From Cristatella mucedo (lineage: Eukaryota; Bryozoa; Phylactolaemata; Cristatellidae), in NCBI GenBank assembly GCA_009760855.2, contig WPIO01000136.1, forward strand, positions 205,001-269,000: a stretch of DNA of 64,000 bases. Reading direction: 5' to 3'. A program made the translations under genes and the position numbers. Below the pieces are notes generated by a model. That model saw only the letters and a list, made by a program, of their open reading frames with translations. It was not told the origin of the DNA and did no database searches. Positions 44,399 through 56,530 of the stretch are shown piece by piece. Every line of letters starts with the position of its first letter. Position 1 is the first letter of the stretch.

Positions 44399-45590
44399 GT
44401 CGGCGGAGGAGCCGCTGGCCCGACCCCAAGTCGACGCTGCGCTAATGCCGGCGCAGCGCTTGCTGATGGCGGCTTGCAGGATCTGACTCCGTCGTTGCTC
44501 TCGTCGAGCTCTCGCTTCCAGTCGAGACGCCCGCTAAATCTCGAGTCATGAGGAGGCCAACCGGACGCGCTGCCGCCAAGTCGCCCGGTGGCGAAAGTGT
44601 GGCGACTCGGCCGGGACTCGCGTGGCAGAGGCTGTGCTGCGCCATCGTCGCTACCGACCCCTCGGCCGGCGGAGGTCAAAAGCGAGAGAGCATAAGAGAA
44701 CGCCGGCCGGCGTCATTCGTTCTTAGCACCTCTCGACGTCATAGCTCGCGGGATAGTCGGCGGGTCGCGCCTCTTATGCCGGTCCATCCGATGGCCAAAG
44801 AGCTTCTCTCGAGCTTCGGTGATTGCCTCGCTCGCGGCGACTTTGAAGCTTGCTAAGCGGCCGAGTGCAGCCGCCGCCGCAGCAGCAGCAGCGGCGGCGG
44901 AGGCAGCGGCAGCGGCTCCTCGCTAGACGCGGCCTCGGGTCGGCGCGTCGAGCGTATAGCCAGTGCTTCACGCCAGCGGCAGCGTCAATGTTTCCGTATT
45001 CGTGTGGGTGGCCTTGCGGCGGGCGGAAGCGGCCTCCTCGTCGCCAAGGCCGCTCTCGCGCCCTCTCAAAGCTACTCCGCCGCCAGCACGAGCGGCGCCC
45101 TGCGTCTCGGATCGTAGACTAATGCAGTTGGATAGTAGCCGCATAATAATAAACAGCAGCGTAATAAACATATAACCGTATACATAATAAGGAAAAATAT
45201 ATATGAACTGAAGCATAGTAATATAATATGAAATAAATATATTAAATATAATTGTAAATATATAAATATGCAGCCGCACACGGAATAGCCATATATTGGA
45301 GCGCCGTCGTTCGAGAAGTGGGCTCGAGCGGCTGCAGACGACTCGCTCGCCAGCCTCGCGGGCGAAACCGCCGAAGCGGTTCGAGTGGACGCGGGCGAAC
45401 CGCTCGTGGCGCGCGAGCGGCCGAGGCAGCGAGCGGAAACGCTCGCCGAGTGCTCAGCGCTTCGGAGCAGCATTGCTGGGGGACGCTGAGCGCACAGCCA
45501 GCAGCGGCGCTGGGTGATGCAGCGTTACTGCTTTAAAGGAGTACCTTGACCCGCTGGTGCGACGGCGGCGCCAGCGGGACAAGGCACTCC
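44399..45590. other. GC-rich upstream region, no recognised gene
   Basis: GC-rich to about 45120 with CAG/GCC-rich runs near 44870-44930, then a short AT-rich island (45120-45290, TA and AATATA runs), then GC-rich again with repeated CGAGCGG-like words (45300-45500). No domain or convincing splice pair was found. Confidence 0.5.
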
Positions 45591-45592
45591 TA

Positions 45593-45850
45593 AAGGTTCC
45601 AATGTAATGCGCCGTGCCTCGCCGTCGTTGACTCCACGAAACCGCACAGCGGCTTTGTGGTTCGAGTGCGGTTGCTCGACCGACTTCATCTCACGCAGCA
45701 AAGGGAAAGTGGAAAGCATGGCTGAGTCAGGTGGGCAGCCGAGGAGGAAGTGAGTAGCTTGGAAATCGTAGCTAGGGACGGCTGGATTGGACGTGCCGCA
45801 GCCGGCGGCAGGAGAGTAAGTGTCATTGCATAAGATCCTAGTTAGGTAGT
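45593..45850 (-). mobile_element. LINE B 3' end fragment
   Basis: Diverged but recognisable LINE B 3' region: CTTCATCTCACGCAGCAAAG, GGAAAGCATGGCTGAGTCAGG, GAGTAGCTTGG. Confidence 0.7.
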
Positions 45851-46871
45851 TAACTGGTCCAGCCTTCGTGAGGTACGCTAGGCACCAGAGGGCGCCCGCG
45901 GGCGCCAGCGGGCTAAATGCTCTTCGGCGGCTCGTTTCTCGACTGCGTTTGCTCTAATATATAGCACAACGACCACTTCGACCTTCCATCAACTGATCCG
46001 CGACGGTTCGGCGACGACTGGTTAGATTAGACTGGCGAAGAGCGTGGTTCGCGCCCGGTTACTCCCTCGCGGGCGCACCGGCGGGGGGGGGGGGGGGGCG
46101 ACAATCCGACTCAGCATCGCCGCTGCGGCGACCGTCGATGCCAACGACGTGTCTGCCCTACCGGCGTTGAAAAATTCCGCTCCGAGAGGGGGCTCGCGCG
46201 AGCGCGCTCCTCTCACTGCAGCGACGACGAAACGATGACGAGCAGACAGAGCGGGCAGACACGATGTCACCGCGCGATCGACCGTAGCCGCTGGTCCAGC
46301 GGCCCAGCCGGAAGCTGGCTACTGCTTGCTAGAAGCGTCTGCTCGAGGTCATTCGCGGTTGTCCAGCCGCACCAACTAGCCCGCTGCACGCATTCAAGAG
46401 CTCTCATCCCGCCTACGGCACGCTCTTAATTGTCCGCTCTCCAAAAAAGAATATAGCGTCGAGTAAGCGCAATAGTAGCGGCGGGCGGCGAGGGGGCTCG
46501 CTGATCAATCGCTGCTGCGGACTGAGCTCTGGAGACTGCGGCGGCAGCTGGATGCTTCGCGAGCAGGGGGGAAGCGAGAGCGACGCCGCGGCGGGCTGTT
46601 CGCGCTGTGCGGCGGCCGCTTTGGGCTGTAGAGCGGGTGAAAGCGATCGGAGTTATCGACCGTACACCTGTGCGGCTGCCGAGACAGCGCGTGTGACGTA
46701 CGGGTGCTGAGCGATCATGCGAACATAGCGGAAGCTAAGGCGGCGGCAGCGACTGCTACGACGACTGCTCCTAACGCTCTGCAGTTGCTAGCGGCCCCTG
46801 GTGGCTGGCTTATAAAATCTCAGCTACCAGTGCCGCTTACTTTGCGTGCGGAGGAAAGATACGCAATAATA
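45851..46871. other. GC-rich, no recognised gene; (G)16 run
   Basis: A pure run of 16 G lies at 46083-46098. Otherwise short frames only. Confidence 0.5.
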
Positions 46872-46910
46872 ATAATAATAATGCACTTGATAAAGCGCCC
46901 TCAGAGAACT

Positions 46911-46955
<45 letters not shown>

Positions 46956-47025
46956 GGCTCTTTACATTTGCTGCAAAGGGAAATGCAATTGAATACAATA
47001 GCGACGGCTGTCGTGCTACGTCCAC
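46872..47025 (-). mobile_element. LINE A tail with an internal (CT)n expansion
   Basis: Read on the minus strand: GTTTCCCTTTGCAGCAAATG-type start, then a long (GA)n where other copies have AGAAAGAGATTGAG, then TTCTCTGAGGGCGCTTTATC and ATTATTATT. The expanded tract is 46914-46953. Confidence 0.85.
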
Positions 47026-47482
47026 AATAAATAAGAACTTTGCGAGCTAACGGACGCCCGAAATCCTCAACTATTAGAGCACTAGCTTGAAAAGTTGAGG
47101 GCAATTTCACTGTTGCATTACGATTGCGGGCCTGAGGGCCCGCTGACCTAGTGGCAAGCCCAGCCTGGTCAGCTGGTGAGTCCGGCCTTCTGTCGGGCGC
47201 AAGGGCTCCATAGACCATGTGACCTGGGTCGTAGAGCGTTCGCGTCTTACCCTCAGTCTCCGTTTCTGTTCTTTTCCTTGCCATTAGTGAGGCTTTCGTT
47301 CAGCGTTGACGTAACGAAGCCTTCGCTGCGTTCGTCGGTCTCGTCTCGTCGCTGTAGAGATTGTCGCATGCGACGTGTCTGTGTAGTTTTGGCAGTGCGG
47401 CTTAAACCTTTGAGCGGCTTACTCTTATTGAGCGGCTTTTTCTGTTGCTCTCGTTTTTGTCTTATTTTCTGTGATAGAAACG

Positions 47483-48094
<612 letters not shown>

Positions 48095-48179
48095 AACGCA
48101 TCTCATACGTAAAGTGCCTAGAAAGAGATAAAGTTCTCCAAGGGTGCTATACAAATGTATTATTATTATTATTACTATT
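48095..48179 (+). mobile_element. LINE tail stem-loop
   Basis: GTAAAGTGCCTAGAAAGAG, TTCTCCAAGGGTGCTATACA, then ATTATTATTATT. The preceding 230 bases could be the C terminus and 3' UTR of a further LINE family (GAAAAGAGACTCTTTAAAG), but this is weak. Confidence 0.75.
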
Positions 48180-48680
48180 ATCTCACCATCTATAACTCCA
48201 CCAAGTAACAAAGTCTAAGTGGTGGCTATGCAGGACAGTTTTCTAAAGCGCACTCAAAGCGTAAGTGGCTTTCGGTATGCATACGGTCTCAAACTTCATC
48301 TCACGCACCAAAGAGAAAGTCAGCAGTATAGCTGAGTCAGGAGGCCGATTGAGACAGTGAGTAGCTGACAAAAATCCAACTCACTTTTATATAGCCCTAA
48401 GGGAGCTTAATCTCTATTCGGGTGCTTCCCATAGGTCGCGGGGCTCGAGCCCACAACCTCGGTAGTCAAATACATTCACCTTGACCCTGGTCAAGGTGAG
48501 CCCCTTGAACACTGGGCCAAATCAGCGGCGCCAAGGAGCTCTGGTAGTCTGGAAAAGATGTACCGCAGTCGGGAGCTGATTCCGGAGAATAGAGATGTCG
48601 TTGCGTAAGAATTGTGAGCTCCATGGTCTAGGACATGCCGAGCAAAAGCTTCTGTTGCCAGCGGTCTTTAAGCGTAGGAA
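48180..48680 (-). mobile_element. LINE B 3' end, interrupted by a SINE
   Basis: The two outer parts (48180-48367 and 48538-48680) match the LINE B 3' region at 22190-22540 and 30840-31200: CATCTCACGCACCAAAGAGAA, AAGCTTCTGTTGCCAGCGGTC. The SINE lies between them. Confidence 0.8.
48368..48537 (-). mobile_element. SINE S1 copy nested in LINE B
   Basis: Minus-strand tRNA-like head (TTTGGCCCAGTGTTCAAG), B box (GTGGGCTCGAGCCCC) and LINE-like tail, inserted in the LINE B 3' region that continues on both sides. The head contains a perfect 11-bp hairpin (48476-48486 with 48489-48499, 2-base loop). Confidence 0.8.
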
Positions 48681-48944
48681 TGGATACGTCAGTGACTGCT
48701 ACGGACTTATAGACTTATAGGACTAACGGAAAAAACAAAGTTAGCTTTTTATATTGGTAGATAAGCAGAAAGCATGCAGTTTATCCGAATAGCCACAGAT
48801 TGGTTTTAACTGCATTAGCCACGACCACCACATTTCACAAACACTATTTCAACTACTTGCATTGCTAGTAATGCTACGACTACGGAAACAATAGGACGAT
48901 AAAATCCAAGACGTAGCTAGAAATAACTATATATAATTAAAAAT

Positions 48945-49027
48945 ATAATTCATTTATATAGCGCCCCAAGAGAACTTAGTCTCTATTCAGGCGCTTCACA
49001 TATGCCTCGGGGCTCGAGCCCATGAGA
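48945..49027 (-). mobile_element. 5'-truncated SINE S1 copy
   Basis: The tail stem-loop and the B-box half (GGGCTCGAGCCCCG) are present on the minus strand; the head is cut at about 49027, where a GA-rich tract begins soon after. Confidence 0.75.
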
Positions 49028-49084
49028 GAGATAGACATTTTGTTAAGATACATAGCACGTAGAATGAGTGAGTTAGAGAAGGAT

Positions 49085-49092
49085 TGGAGAGC

Positions 49093-49135
<43 letters not shown>

Positions 49136-49380
49136 CGAGAGAGAGAGAGAATGCGAGAGTGAATGAGAGACACTGAGAGGGTGAGTTGGAGCAATAGTAA
49201 TAGAGGAGGTAGAGGAGGAAAGAGCAGAAAGATAAAAGTTGAGAGGGCGGGGAGGTCAAGGAGACAGTGAAAGAGAACGAGTAGAATATAAAAGAGAGAG
49301 AGAGCGAGAGAACTGGAAGAAGGGATGAGGTAGAGAGAATGAAGCGAGAGAGAGAGAGAGAGAGAGTGAAAGAGTTTATA
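49085..49380. repeat. (GA)n-rich purine tract
   Basis: Pure (GA)n at about 49098-49132, a shorter one at about 49347-49366, and degenerate GA in between. Confidence 0.93.
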
Positions 49381-50454
49381 TAACAAGGGTGGGCTTGCGG
49401 AGCAAGGGAGCTGACGGCTGAGGGAGAGATTAACAAGCCTGAGCTTTGAGGTACTTGACGTAATCTTTTGTCGCTGCAATCTACGGAGCTGGGCAACCGG
49501 CACTAGCTGCTTTGTTGAAGTCCTTTCCCCGTGTGCACTTCTTCGCACGATGGCTTACGACGCATCACTGTGCACTCTTCACTGTGCTCGCAAGATAGAT
49601 GCGCCAGTGAAGCCTCGGGCCAGGGTTGCCAACCGACGCCGCCGCCGCCGCCGCCGCTGCGCGTGCAAAGTCGAAAGGCTGACGACGGCCTGTGCTAATT
49701 ACAAGGCGCCAATGACCTACGCTACAGCTCGCGGGCGTTAAGCGAAGCCGCTCGAAATGGCCTGCATAAGCGGCTGAGCGGCGATACGTATAAGTATAAG
49801 CTGCATCGGTAATTGATCGAATGTGGAGAGGTACATTAGTTAACTGTTAATTCGCAGGCGATTCTAAATTGATTTTAAGATTCCAGTAACCTCGTCAGAG
49901 TGGGCAGTCGGGTTATCGGTGAACGGGTGTGACTGCGGCCGATGCGGCAGTCGGTCGCACAGTCCCATGTCGACAGCGACTAATCCACGCCACCTACGCG
50001 TAACGTATTTATACAAGAGTATATAGAAGTTTATATATGTGAGCATATACGTACACACTACGTCAGCCTCAATAATTTTGATGTCCACACGTGAGTCCTG
50101 TAAACGGAGGGAAGTCGAAAAGAGATTTCAAAGGCAACTCCGCCCTATCATTCTGTGGACTAGCTTCGTTGGGTTATAGTAGTTCCGTCACGGAAGAAAA
50201 CGTTGCGCCATCTGGCTGCTTGTCGAAAGTGCGCCATCTTTCAGCCCGGCGGACGTTTTGCTTTAATTAGCAGAGATATAGTATTTCGGAGAGCGCTGAG
50301 CTAATGGCAATAAAAGCTCGGAGAGCTTCAGAGGACTATCAACTGCGACGCTACCAAAGAGGCTCGCTGAAAAGGCTCGCCGTCGTGCTTATGGTTTCCG
50401 CACACCGCATACTAGCTGACTCCACACCATACTAACTGTTTCTGCACACCACAG
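49381..50454. other. No recognised gene
   Basis: A (GCC)n run at about 49638-49660. Nothing else supported. Confidence 0.4.
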
Positions 50455-50660
50455 CGCTCTCAGCTTCTTACTAGCTGATTTAGCAGCCTCTTTTCTATAG
50501 CAGCAGGAGAGCATTTACGACTATCCCCACCACTTGCACTTAGCAATAAATAATCACCCATCGCAGGAATCGAACCCATGACCTCGGGACCGAGACGAAA
50601 ACGACGCGAAACCGACGCGAAAAGCAACCACCTTAACTAGTGAGCCATCGCGGCTCACCA
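50455..50660 (-). mobile_element. tRNA-derived SINE, family S2
   Basis: The minus strand shows GATGGCTCACTAGTTAAGG, an expanded GTCGGTTTCGCGTCG segment, then B box TGGGTTCGATTCCTG and the S2 body ending AAATCAGCTAGTAAG. No LINE tail. Confidence 0.82.
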
Positions 50661-51234
50661 TCGTAAACGTGCGAGTTGGTCGATAGCAATTGATCTGGAG
50701 CAAAAGAGAGCGAAGCACTTCGACAGCAGCGCGGGGAAAAACGAACAGCGAAAGAGGCCGAAACTCAGCGGCAGGAAGAGAACGAAGGCGCCAGGTGCGA
50801 GCAAGTACTCCGCGACCCACGTCGTGGCTGCGAATCCGGCAGTTGGGCAGAGCTCGCGAGCACGGTCTACGGACGCCAGGGCCCGGATGAAAATGTACTG
50901 CAGGAATTTTTCCAGCAATTTTCGCTGGCTCAAGGCGTTTCAAATATACCGGCGTACATTTACAATTTTATTAGCGCACTTGCATGCACACTTTTAGCGT
51001 GCGAAAAACTGCAGCACTATATCGACTGAACAAGACGAAAGATGCTGCATCACAGCGCGGCTAGACGCTGCGCTGCGCTGACCGCGTCGGCTCAGGCATC
51101 CATGCCTCGTCTCGGAGACATCCCCTGGAGCGCTACTTGTAACGGGTGCGTGTCGTGGGGCACAACCCCGTCTTTCAGGCCGCGCCGATGTCGCAGGGAC
51201 TGTTCGCGAGCCTGGGCGACTTCCTGTCGCAGCG

Positions 51235-51430
51235 ATAGAGCATTTCCTTCTCGCCAGCCTTCACTGGCTCTTAGTCAAGCACCGCATTGACTTTAAGGTT
51301 TTGTCACTCACTTTTACGTCCCTTTATTCTTTGGCTTCAGCCTACCTATCAGATCTACTCCCCCACCAGGCTAAGCATCGTGCCACCCGCTTTTTGGAAT
51401 CTAACTGTTTACCTATACCTCGTTAAAACC
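51235..51430 (+). mobile_element. LINE A C-terminal fragment
   Basis: Contains CAAGCACCGCATTGACTTTA, CCTTTATTCTTTGGCTTCAG, CTATCAGATCTACTCCCCCA in the LINE A order; both ends are truncated. Confidence 0.85.
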
Positions 51431-51537
51431 TCGAATTCAATTTCAAATTAATAGCACAGGCCGGGAATACTCAATAAAGAGGACTCCAGTAATATCGACG
51501 CGATTTCACGAAATACGTGAACTAGTTTGGCTGCCAT

Positions 51538-51861
51538 GTGTTTCTTGTCAAAGTGTGCCCTATATTTGGCCACGACTATCAGCCGACAATGACAATAGAC
51601 TTGACAGCTCTGAGGCAACGTTCTCCTCAATCGAAAATTCGTTTGGAGCAGCTCACAAAGAGACGCCGCGGGAGTCAGCCAGATGAATCAATCTTGACGG
51701 TGGAGTACCATAACTTTTGGATACCCAAATTTTGGGACTCCATCCAGGCTTGCCCACAGCCAGCCGATACTCGCAAATTTACTGCGAAGGGGGTCAAAGC
51801 GTGGGCCATCGAAATTTGCAAGGAGGCTTCCACGAGGACTTCCACAAACGAATCGAAATGA
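51538..51861 (+). CDS. Unrecognised 107-codon frame
   Basis: Plus-strand frame with balanced composition: LEQLTKRRRGSQPDESILT, EYHNFWIPKFWDSIQACPQP, KFTAKGVKAWAIEICKEA. Less repetitive than most frames here, but no family, start context or splice context was recognised. It follows a LINE A fragment and could be part of a transposon or chance. Confidence 0.2.
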   Translation: MFLVKVCPIFGHDYQPTMTIDLTALRQRSPQSKIRLEQLTKRRRGSQPDESILTVEYHNFWIPKFWDSIQACPQPADTRKFTAKGVKAWAIEICKEASTRTSTNESK

Positions 51862-53902
51862 ACAACAGAACAGCGAGCGACAAGCTCAGTACTCAGCTAC
51901 TCAGCTACGGCTTCTTCTATTGACCTCGGCGTTGAACTGAAGTGGCAATCCACTAGATCAGAAAGACTTTGACCGTCAAAATATCGTTGGCGTTTCCTGA
52001 ATTGAAGCTTACTCTTTGAAGTTCTAGATCCGTCAAACGATAGGCTATTTTGCTTGTCTGCGGTGCCGGTGAGTGCGAACTGACGCATCGGCGAAGCCAG
52101 GAATAGGCTTGCCAAGGAGGGAGCCGGACCTTGACCTAGCCAGTTTACCGGATCAAACACGGGCAGGCTGAAGGGACGCGTCGAGCGGACAAAGCCGCCT
52201 GATACGTCCCATCAAGTCGATTCAAGGAACCCAGGACACTGGTTCCTTTACCTACTCCTCTAGGCGGAGGAGCGCTAGAACTTGCATGGTTTGACTAGTT
52301 GCTGCAATGCTTCGAGATTATGAGCTTATTACCCCTGGGTCGTCACCTAGTGGTAAGCTGCTCGCTCTCTCTCTCTCTCTCTCCTTTTTTCACTCACACG
52401 TGAAAAGCAGTCACAGCAGACAAGCAACGTATCGTGCAAGGCAAGCACGAAAAAGCGCTCACGTATTGCGCCTAGAAAGGCAAGCTGCCGAGGCAAGCAC
52501 TGAAGACACCCTCAGCTGGTGGCCAGCAAGATCGCCTAGCACCCAAAGCATGCAGCAAATCATGCACGGGTAAGCAAAGCACACTAGCAACAATACCAGC
52601 TCACCAATGGGCTATACAAAAGCTTCGTTCCCGCCCTCAGTCGAAACGTGCACAGGTTCGTATCTCGCGCACACACACACCGTTGTGCAAATCGCCTGGA
52701 CAGACCATATTCTGCATGAAACCCGAAGGCTTTTAGCATCTTCCTGAATGTTGCACAAACAGGAGACACGTAATGAGACCGGTCGGAAATGTGCTCCCAG
52801 CTGTTCGAGTACGGTAACCGAAGGCGAGGTCTCCGCTAGATTCAAAGTCACTTTGGGGCTGAGTTAATTGATTCGAATCAGAAGAGCGGGCGACGCATCG
52901 AGGGGCCTGTTGGGAAGCTAATTAGGGTAGGTAGGTCGGAGCGTGAGAACGCATAGATCTAACAGTGAGTCACTTCCGCTCCTGCTCGACGTAACTCCAA
53001 ACCGCTCGCATTAAACAATCGAAGACGATTTACTAAGGAGGCACGCGAGTGCCTAAAAGCCACTAAAAATAACGACTAATCAGGCACGCGCGAGTCTTTT
53101 CCTACTCGCTCGTCTGCGTCTAATGCGGCTTCGCTCCACCGGAGCGTCCTTTCTACAGCTACGTCAGGTGCTTCCGGTCTACGACCCAAGTGGTCCTATC
53201 CTGCCTGCTGCCGTATTGGGCGCTTCCTGTTCTGAGGCCATTCCAGCCGTATACAGAAAAGCAAAGCTTGGTGCTTTTTCTCATGCGTCGGCAAATGTCT
53301 CCTAAGGCGCTTTAGATAAACTGATTTGGAAGGATGGGGTGCATAACGACTAAGAGACGAGACTGTCCCATTCTTTCTGAGGGCACAGCTGTTATTTAAC
53401 AAGCTGCATCAGCGAGCAGCCACGACTTGACACATCAATAGATCTCACCGCTCGCGCAGCTGAGCCGCTGGTAGAGGTACGTCATAGCACCCACGCTAGT
53501 GCTACCTGAAATCAAAACATCTAGCGTTGCGAATGCTAGCAGCTGGTCTGACATTATTTATATTTCGGAAAACACTGCCATGAAGCCGGTGCTAGCCTTC
53601 ACAGCCAGCGATCGGTGCTGGTGAAGCTGACACCCCAAAAGTCGGCTGAATTTTCGCACGGGCACTTCGCATCCGATACACTAGCGCGTGCCGACGATCG
53701 GCGAGTGCTAGACAGAGCACGAGCGGCCCTTGTCGAGTTAGCTGCGCACAGTGGACAACGCAGAGCGTCGGAGAGGGCGAGCGGTCGGGTGGCCGGATGG
53801 CGTCTCCGGTGCGGTTCGCGCGGGCTTTGAATGTCGCCGAGCTTGACGCGCGCACTCTGCAGGCAGTGGCATGCAGTAAGCCAGAGCTATTGGAGCTCCT
53901 CT
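51862..53902. other. No recognised gene
   Basis: A short (CT)n at about 52366-52383 is the only clear feature. Confidence 0.4.
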
Positions 53903-54186
53903 ACGCGCCTCCTCCTCCTCCTCCTCCTCGTCCACCTCCTCCTCCTCCTCCTCCTCCTCCTCCTCCTCCTACTCCTCCTCCTCCACCTTCTTCCTCCTCC
54001 TTCTCCTGCTCCTACTCCTCCTCCTCCACCTTCTTCCTCCTCCTCCTCCTCCTCCTCCTCCTCCTCCTCCTCCTCCTCCTCCTCCTCCTCCTCCTCTACG
54101 CGCCTCCTCCTCCTCCTCCTTCTCCTCCTTCTCCTCCTCGTTCTCCTCCTCGTCCTCCTCGTCCTCCTCGTCCTCCTCCTCCTCCT
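53903..54186. repeat. Long (CTC)n pyrimidine tract
   Basis: About 280 bases of CTC/TCC with scattered G and A interruptions (CGTCCA, TACTCC, TACGCG). Frames read poly-Pro, poly-Ser or poly-Leu (Glu, Gly or Arg on the other strand). Confidence 0.97.
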
Positions 54187-54916
54187 GATTCTTGATTCTT
54201 CGCGCTGCATTTCGTGGAAGAAGTGGATTGTCGCGCGACTGAGTCGTCGAGAGTGCCGCCATCGAGCCCCGGCCATCCCACCGACGGTCTCGAATGCCCG
54301 CAGACTTCGCGATGTCGACGGCTGCGAGCGAAGCGCTACACCGACAGCGTCCGACATCAGCGCGAGGATTCGCGCGCGAATCGCGAGTGGGCGCGGCGAC
54401 TCAGCCTCGGCCGCATCCGCGCTGCTGCCTCTCGGAAACGAGCGCCCGAGGCCAAGCGGCGTTTCCTGCATTGCTCTGACAGACCTCCGACGGTGCGCGG
54501 CGGCGATAGTTGTTTCGCGGGCGGATGCGGCCGAGGCTGAGAAATCGATGATCCGGTGACGCGGCCAATTTTGCAGAGCTCTGGGAGTAATTGCCTTTTC
54601 CTGCTAGCAGTCCTAAAAATAGGCGAACGCGTTCTTTATACTTCGAGTCCGGTGGCTAAATTATCGAATGGATCCACTCGGCGAAGAAAGCCTCATCAGG
54701 GTAGATCAATTTCAGTCACTCTAACCGCAGCGGGGGCAACGAGTTGAGAGCGAGGACGTCACCAGATGGATGGACACTCGAGCCAACGCTGTGTGATTTC
54801 GCCGAGCGGGCGCTTCTGCGCTTCTGCCGCTCCCAGCGCGGACAGAGCAGAGCGCTCGGCCGCGGGCTCGCAAAGTGGCAAAGACGGCGCGGCGAGTAAT
54901 AAAATTGAGCACTATT

Positions 54917-54949
54917 GACCGGACGTGTTTTGCATAAACACGTCCGGTC
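54917..54949. repeat. Perfect 14-bp hairpin
   Basis: GACCGGACGTGTTT (54917-54930) pairs with 54936-54949 around TGCAT. Confidence 0.97.
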
Positions 54950-56459
54950 TTTAGGCTCTTTTCAAGCCATGGGCTACAGTCGCCGCTGTCTCGGGCGTCG
55001 CAAACTGCCGCTCGTCTTGGCGCAGCCGCCGCCGTCAAGAAACGGATCGACGCCACGATGTGAACGACAGGCCACAACTTAATGCAACCGGCAATGGGCG
55101 CGTCCGTGGCGACTGCACGCGGCTGCTGTTGCTTCTCGCACGTGCTAGGTTACAGCACCATGGACACGGCGTCTCACACTCGCTATAGCAGACTTTCGCT
55201 ACAACCGACATTTTGCCACGTCGCTACATCCGACTGCCTCGCGACCGCTGTGCTAGCGAGTGGCAGTGGGCGTGCACTCTGAGCTTGAAGCAGCGTCCTT
55301 GTGCATTATTAGAATTATTAGAATTATTATTATCATTTTGAGTGCACATCGAAGTGCTGGCCGTTCTTAAGGGATCTACATTAGGGCAGAAATGATTCGT
55401 CCGAATTATCAACGTTCGACCGTCTCGGTCGATTAGCAGCGGGCGGCGTTTCAATACGCCATTGAAACTCACAAGCTCTCAACTCCAATAGAGCTTGAGC
55501 TACTGCCTCGAGCTTGGAGCACGTGCTTACTAAAGTCCGGCTCTATATTGGACAGTGCGAGTGCATGCGTTTTCAAGCCAGACAGCGAGATAGATGAGTG
55601 ACCACTTATCCTCTCACAGAACTCGGAAGCAGTTCTGAGCCGCAGATTAAGCTACGCACAAAGATTTTTTTCTGGATCATCATACCTATTTCAGAATTTC
55701 TAGTGCCTCGAGATTAATGAGCACGAACATAATCTGTCAAAAGCATTGTTTTAGTGACCAGGTGAATGATGAGGTGCACGAACGCGTGCACCTCAGGCGT
55801 GCGACGGTGATGACGGCTTCGAACCCGCCTAGCGACCAACGAGCTTCTGCGCTGGGTGCGTCTACTGACGTCGCAGCTGCCCTACCGTTTCGCAGTCCCG
55901 CTCCCGCAACCAACCAACCAGCCTGCAACAGCTGCATACCTTGACGGTCCGATGTCGTTGACCTGCCGTGCGAAACGTAGTTTTATCGCTGTCTTAGAAG
56001 AGCGCGCTGCAGAGCGGCAGCTTCACTGTCATCCGGTCTCATTGGTCTGACACTTCTCCGACTGCGTCTCCTAAAAAAGTACACGTAACAGCGACGTCGA
56101 CTGTCAACATTCGCGCGACCTTAGCGATCGCGCCCCGAGTTGGCGAGGCTTTTGCGGGCCCCTTGCTCAGTTACTGCTAGCTTCACGCCTCAGAAGAAGT
56201 TGCCTCCGCTGCTGCACTCGTAAAAAATCGCACGCACACATAAACGTCGGACCGAAGAATCGACTGAGAGCTCGAAATGCAAACAGCTTGGTGATAGCGC
56301 CTAATAAATATAACATATAAATAAATAAATATATATATATATTAAATATATATAAATATCGAAATGCTTGGTGATAGCGCCTTACAAATTAATTGAAGCC
56401 AGCACGCACGAGTTTCCGTGTCGTGGTTGGGAACGCCCTCAAATTTTCGCTAGTCGGAA

Positions 56460-56530
56460 GTAATGATGCATTTGACATTTGACATAGAGCCCTCAGAGAA
56501 TTCAATCTCATTCTGGGCACTTTACGTTGG
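56460..56530 (-). mobile_element. LINE tail stem-loop
   Basis: The minus strand reads GTAAAGTGCCCAGAATGAG, TTCTCTGAGGGCTCTATGTC. Only the tail is present. Confidence 0.7.

Noticed and set aside
53831-54559. 242-codon Leu/Ser-rich plus frame and 194-codon Glu/Arg-rich minus frame
   Set aside because: Created by the (CTC)n tract and GC-biased flank.
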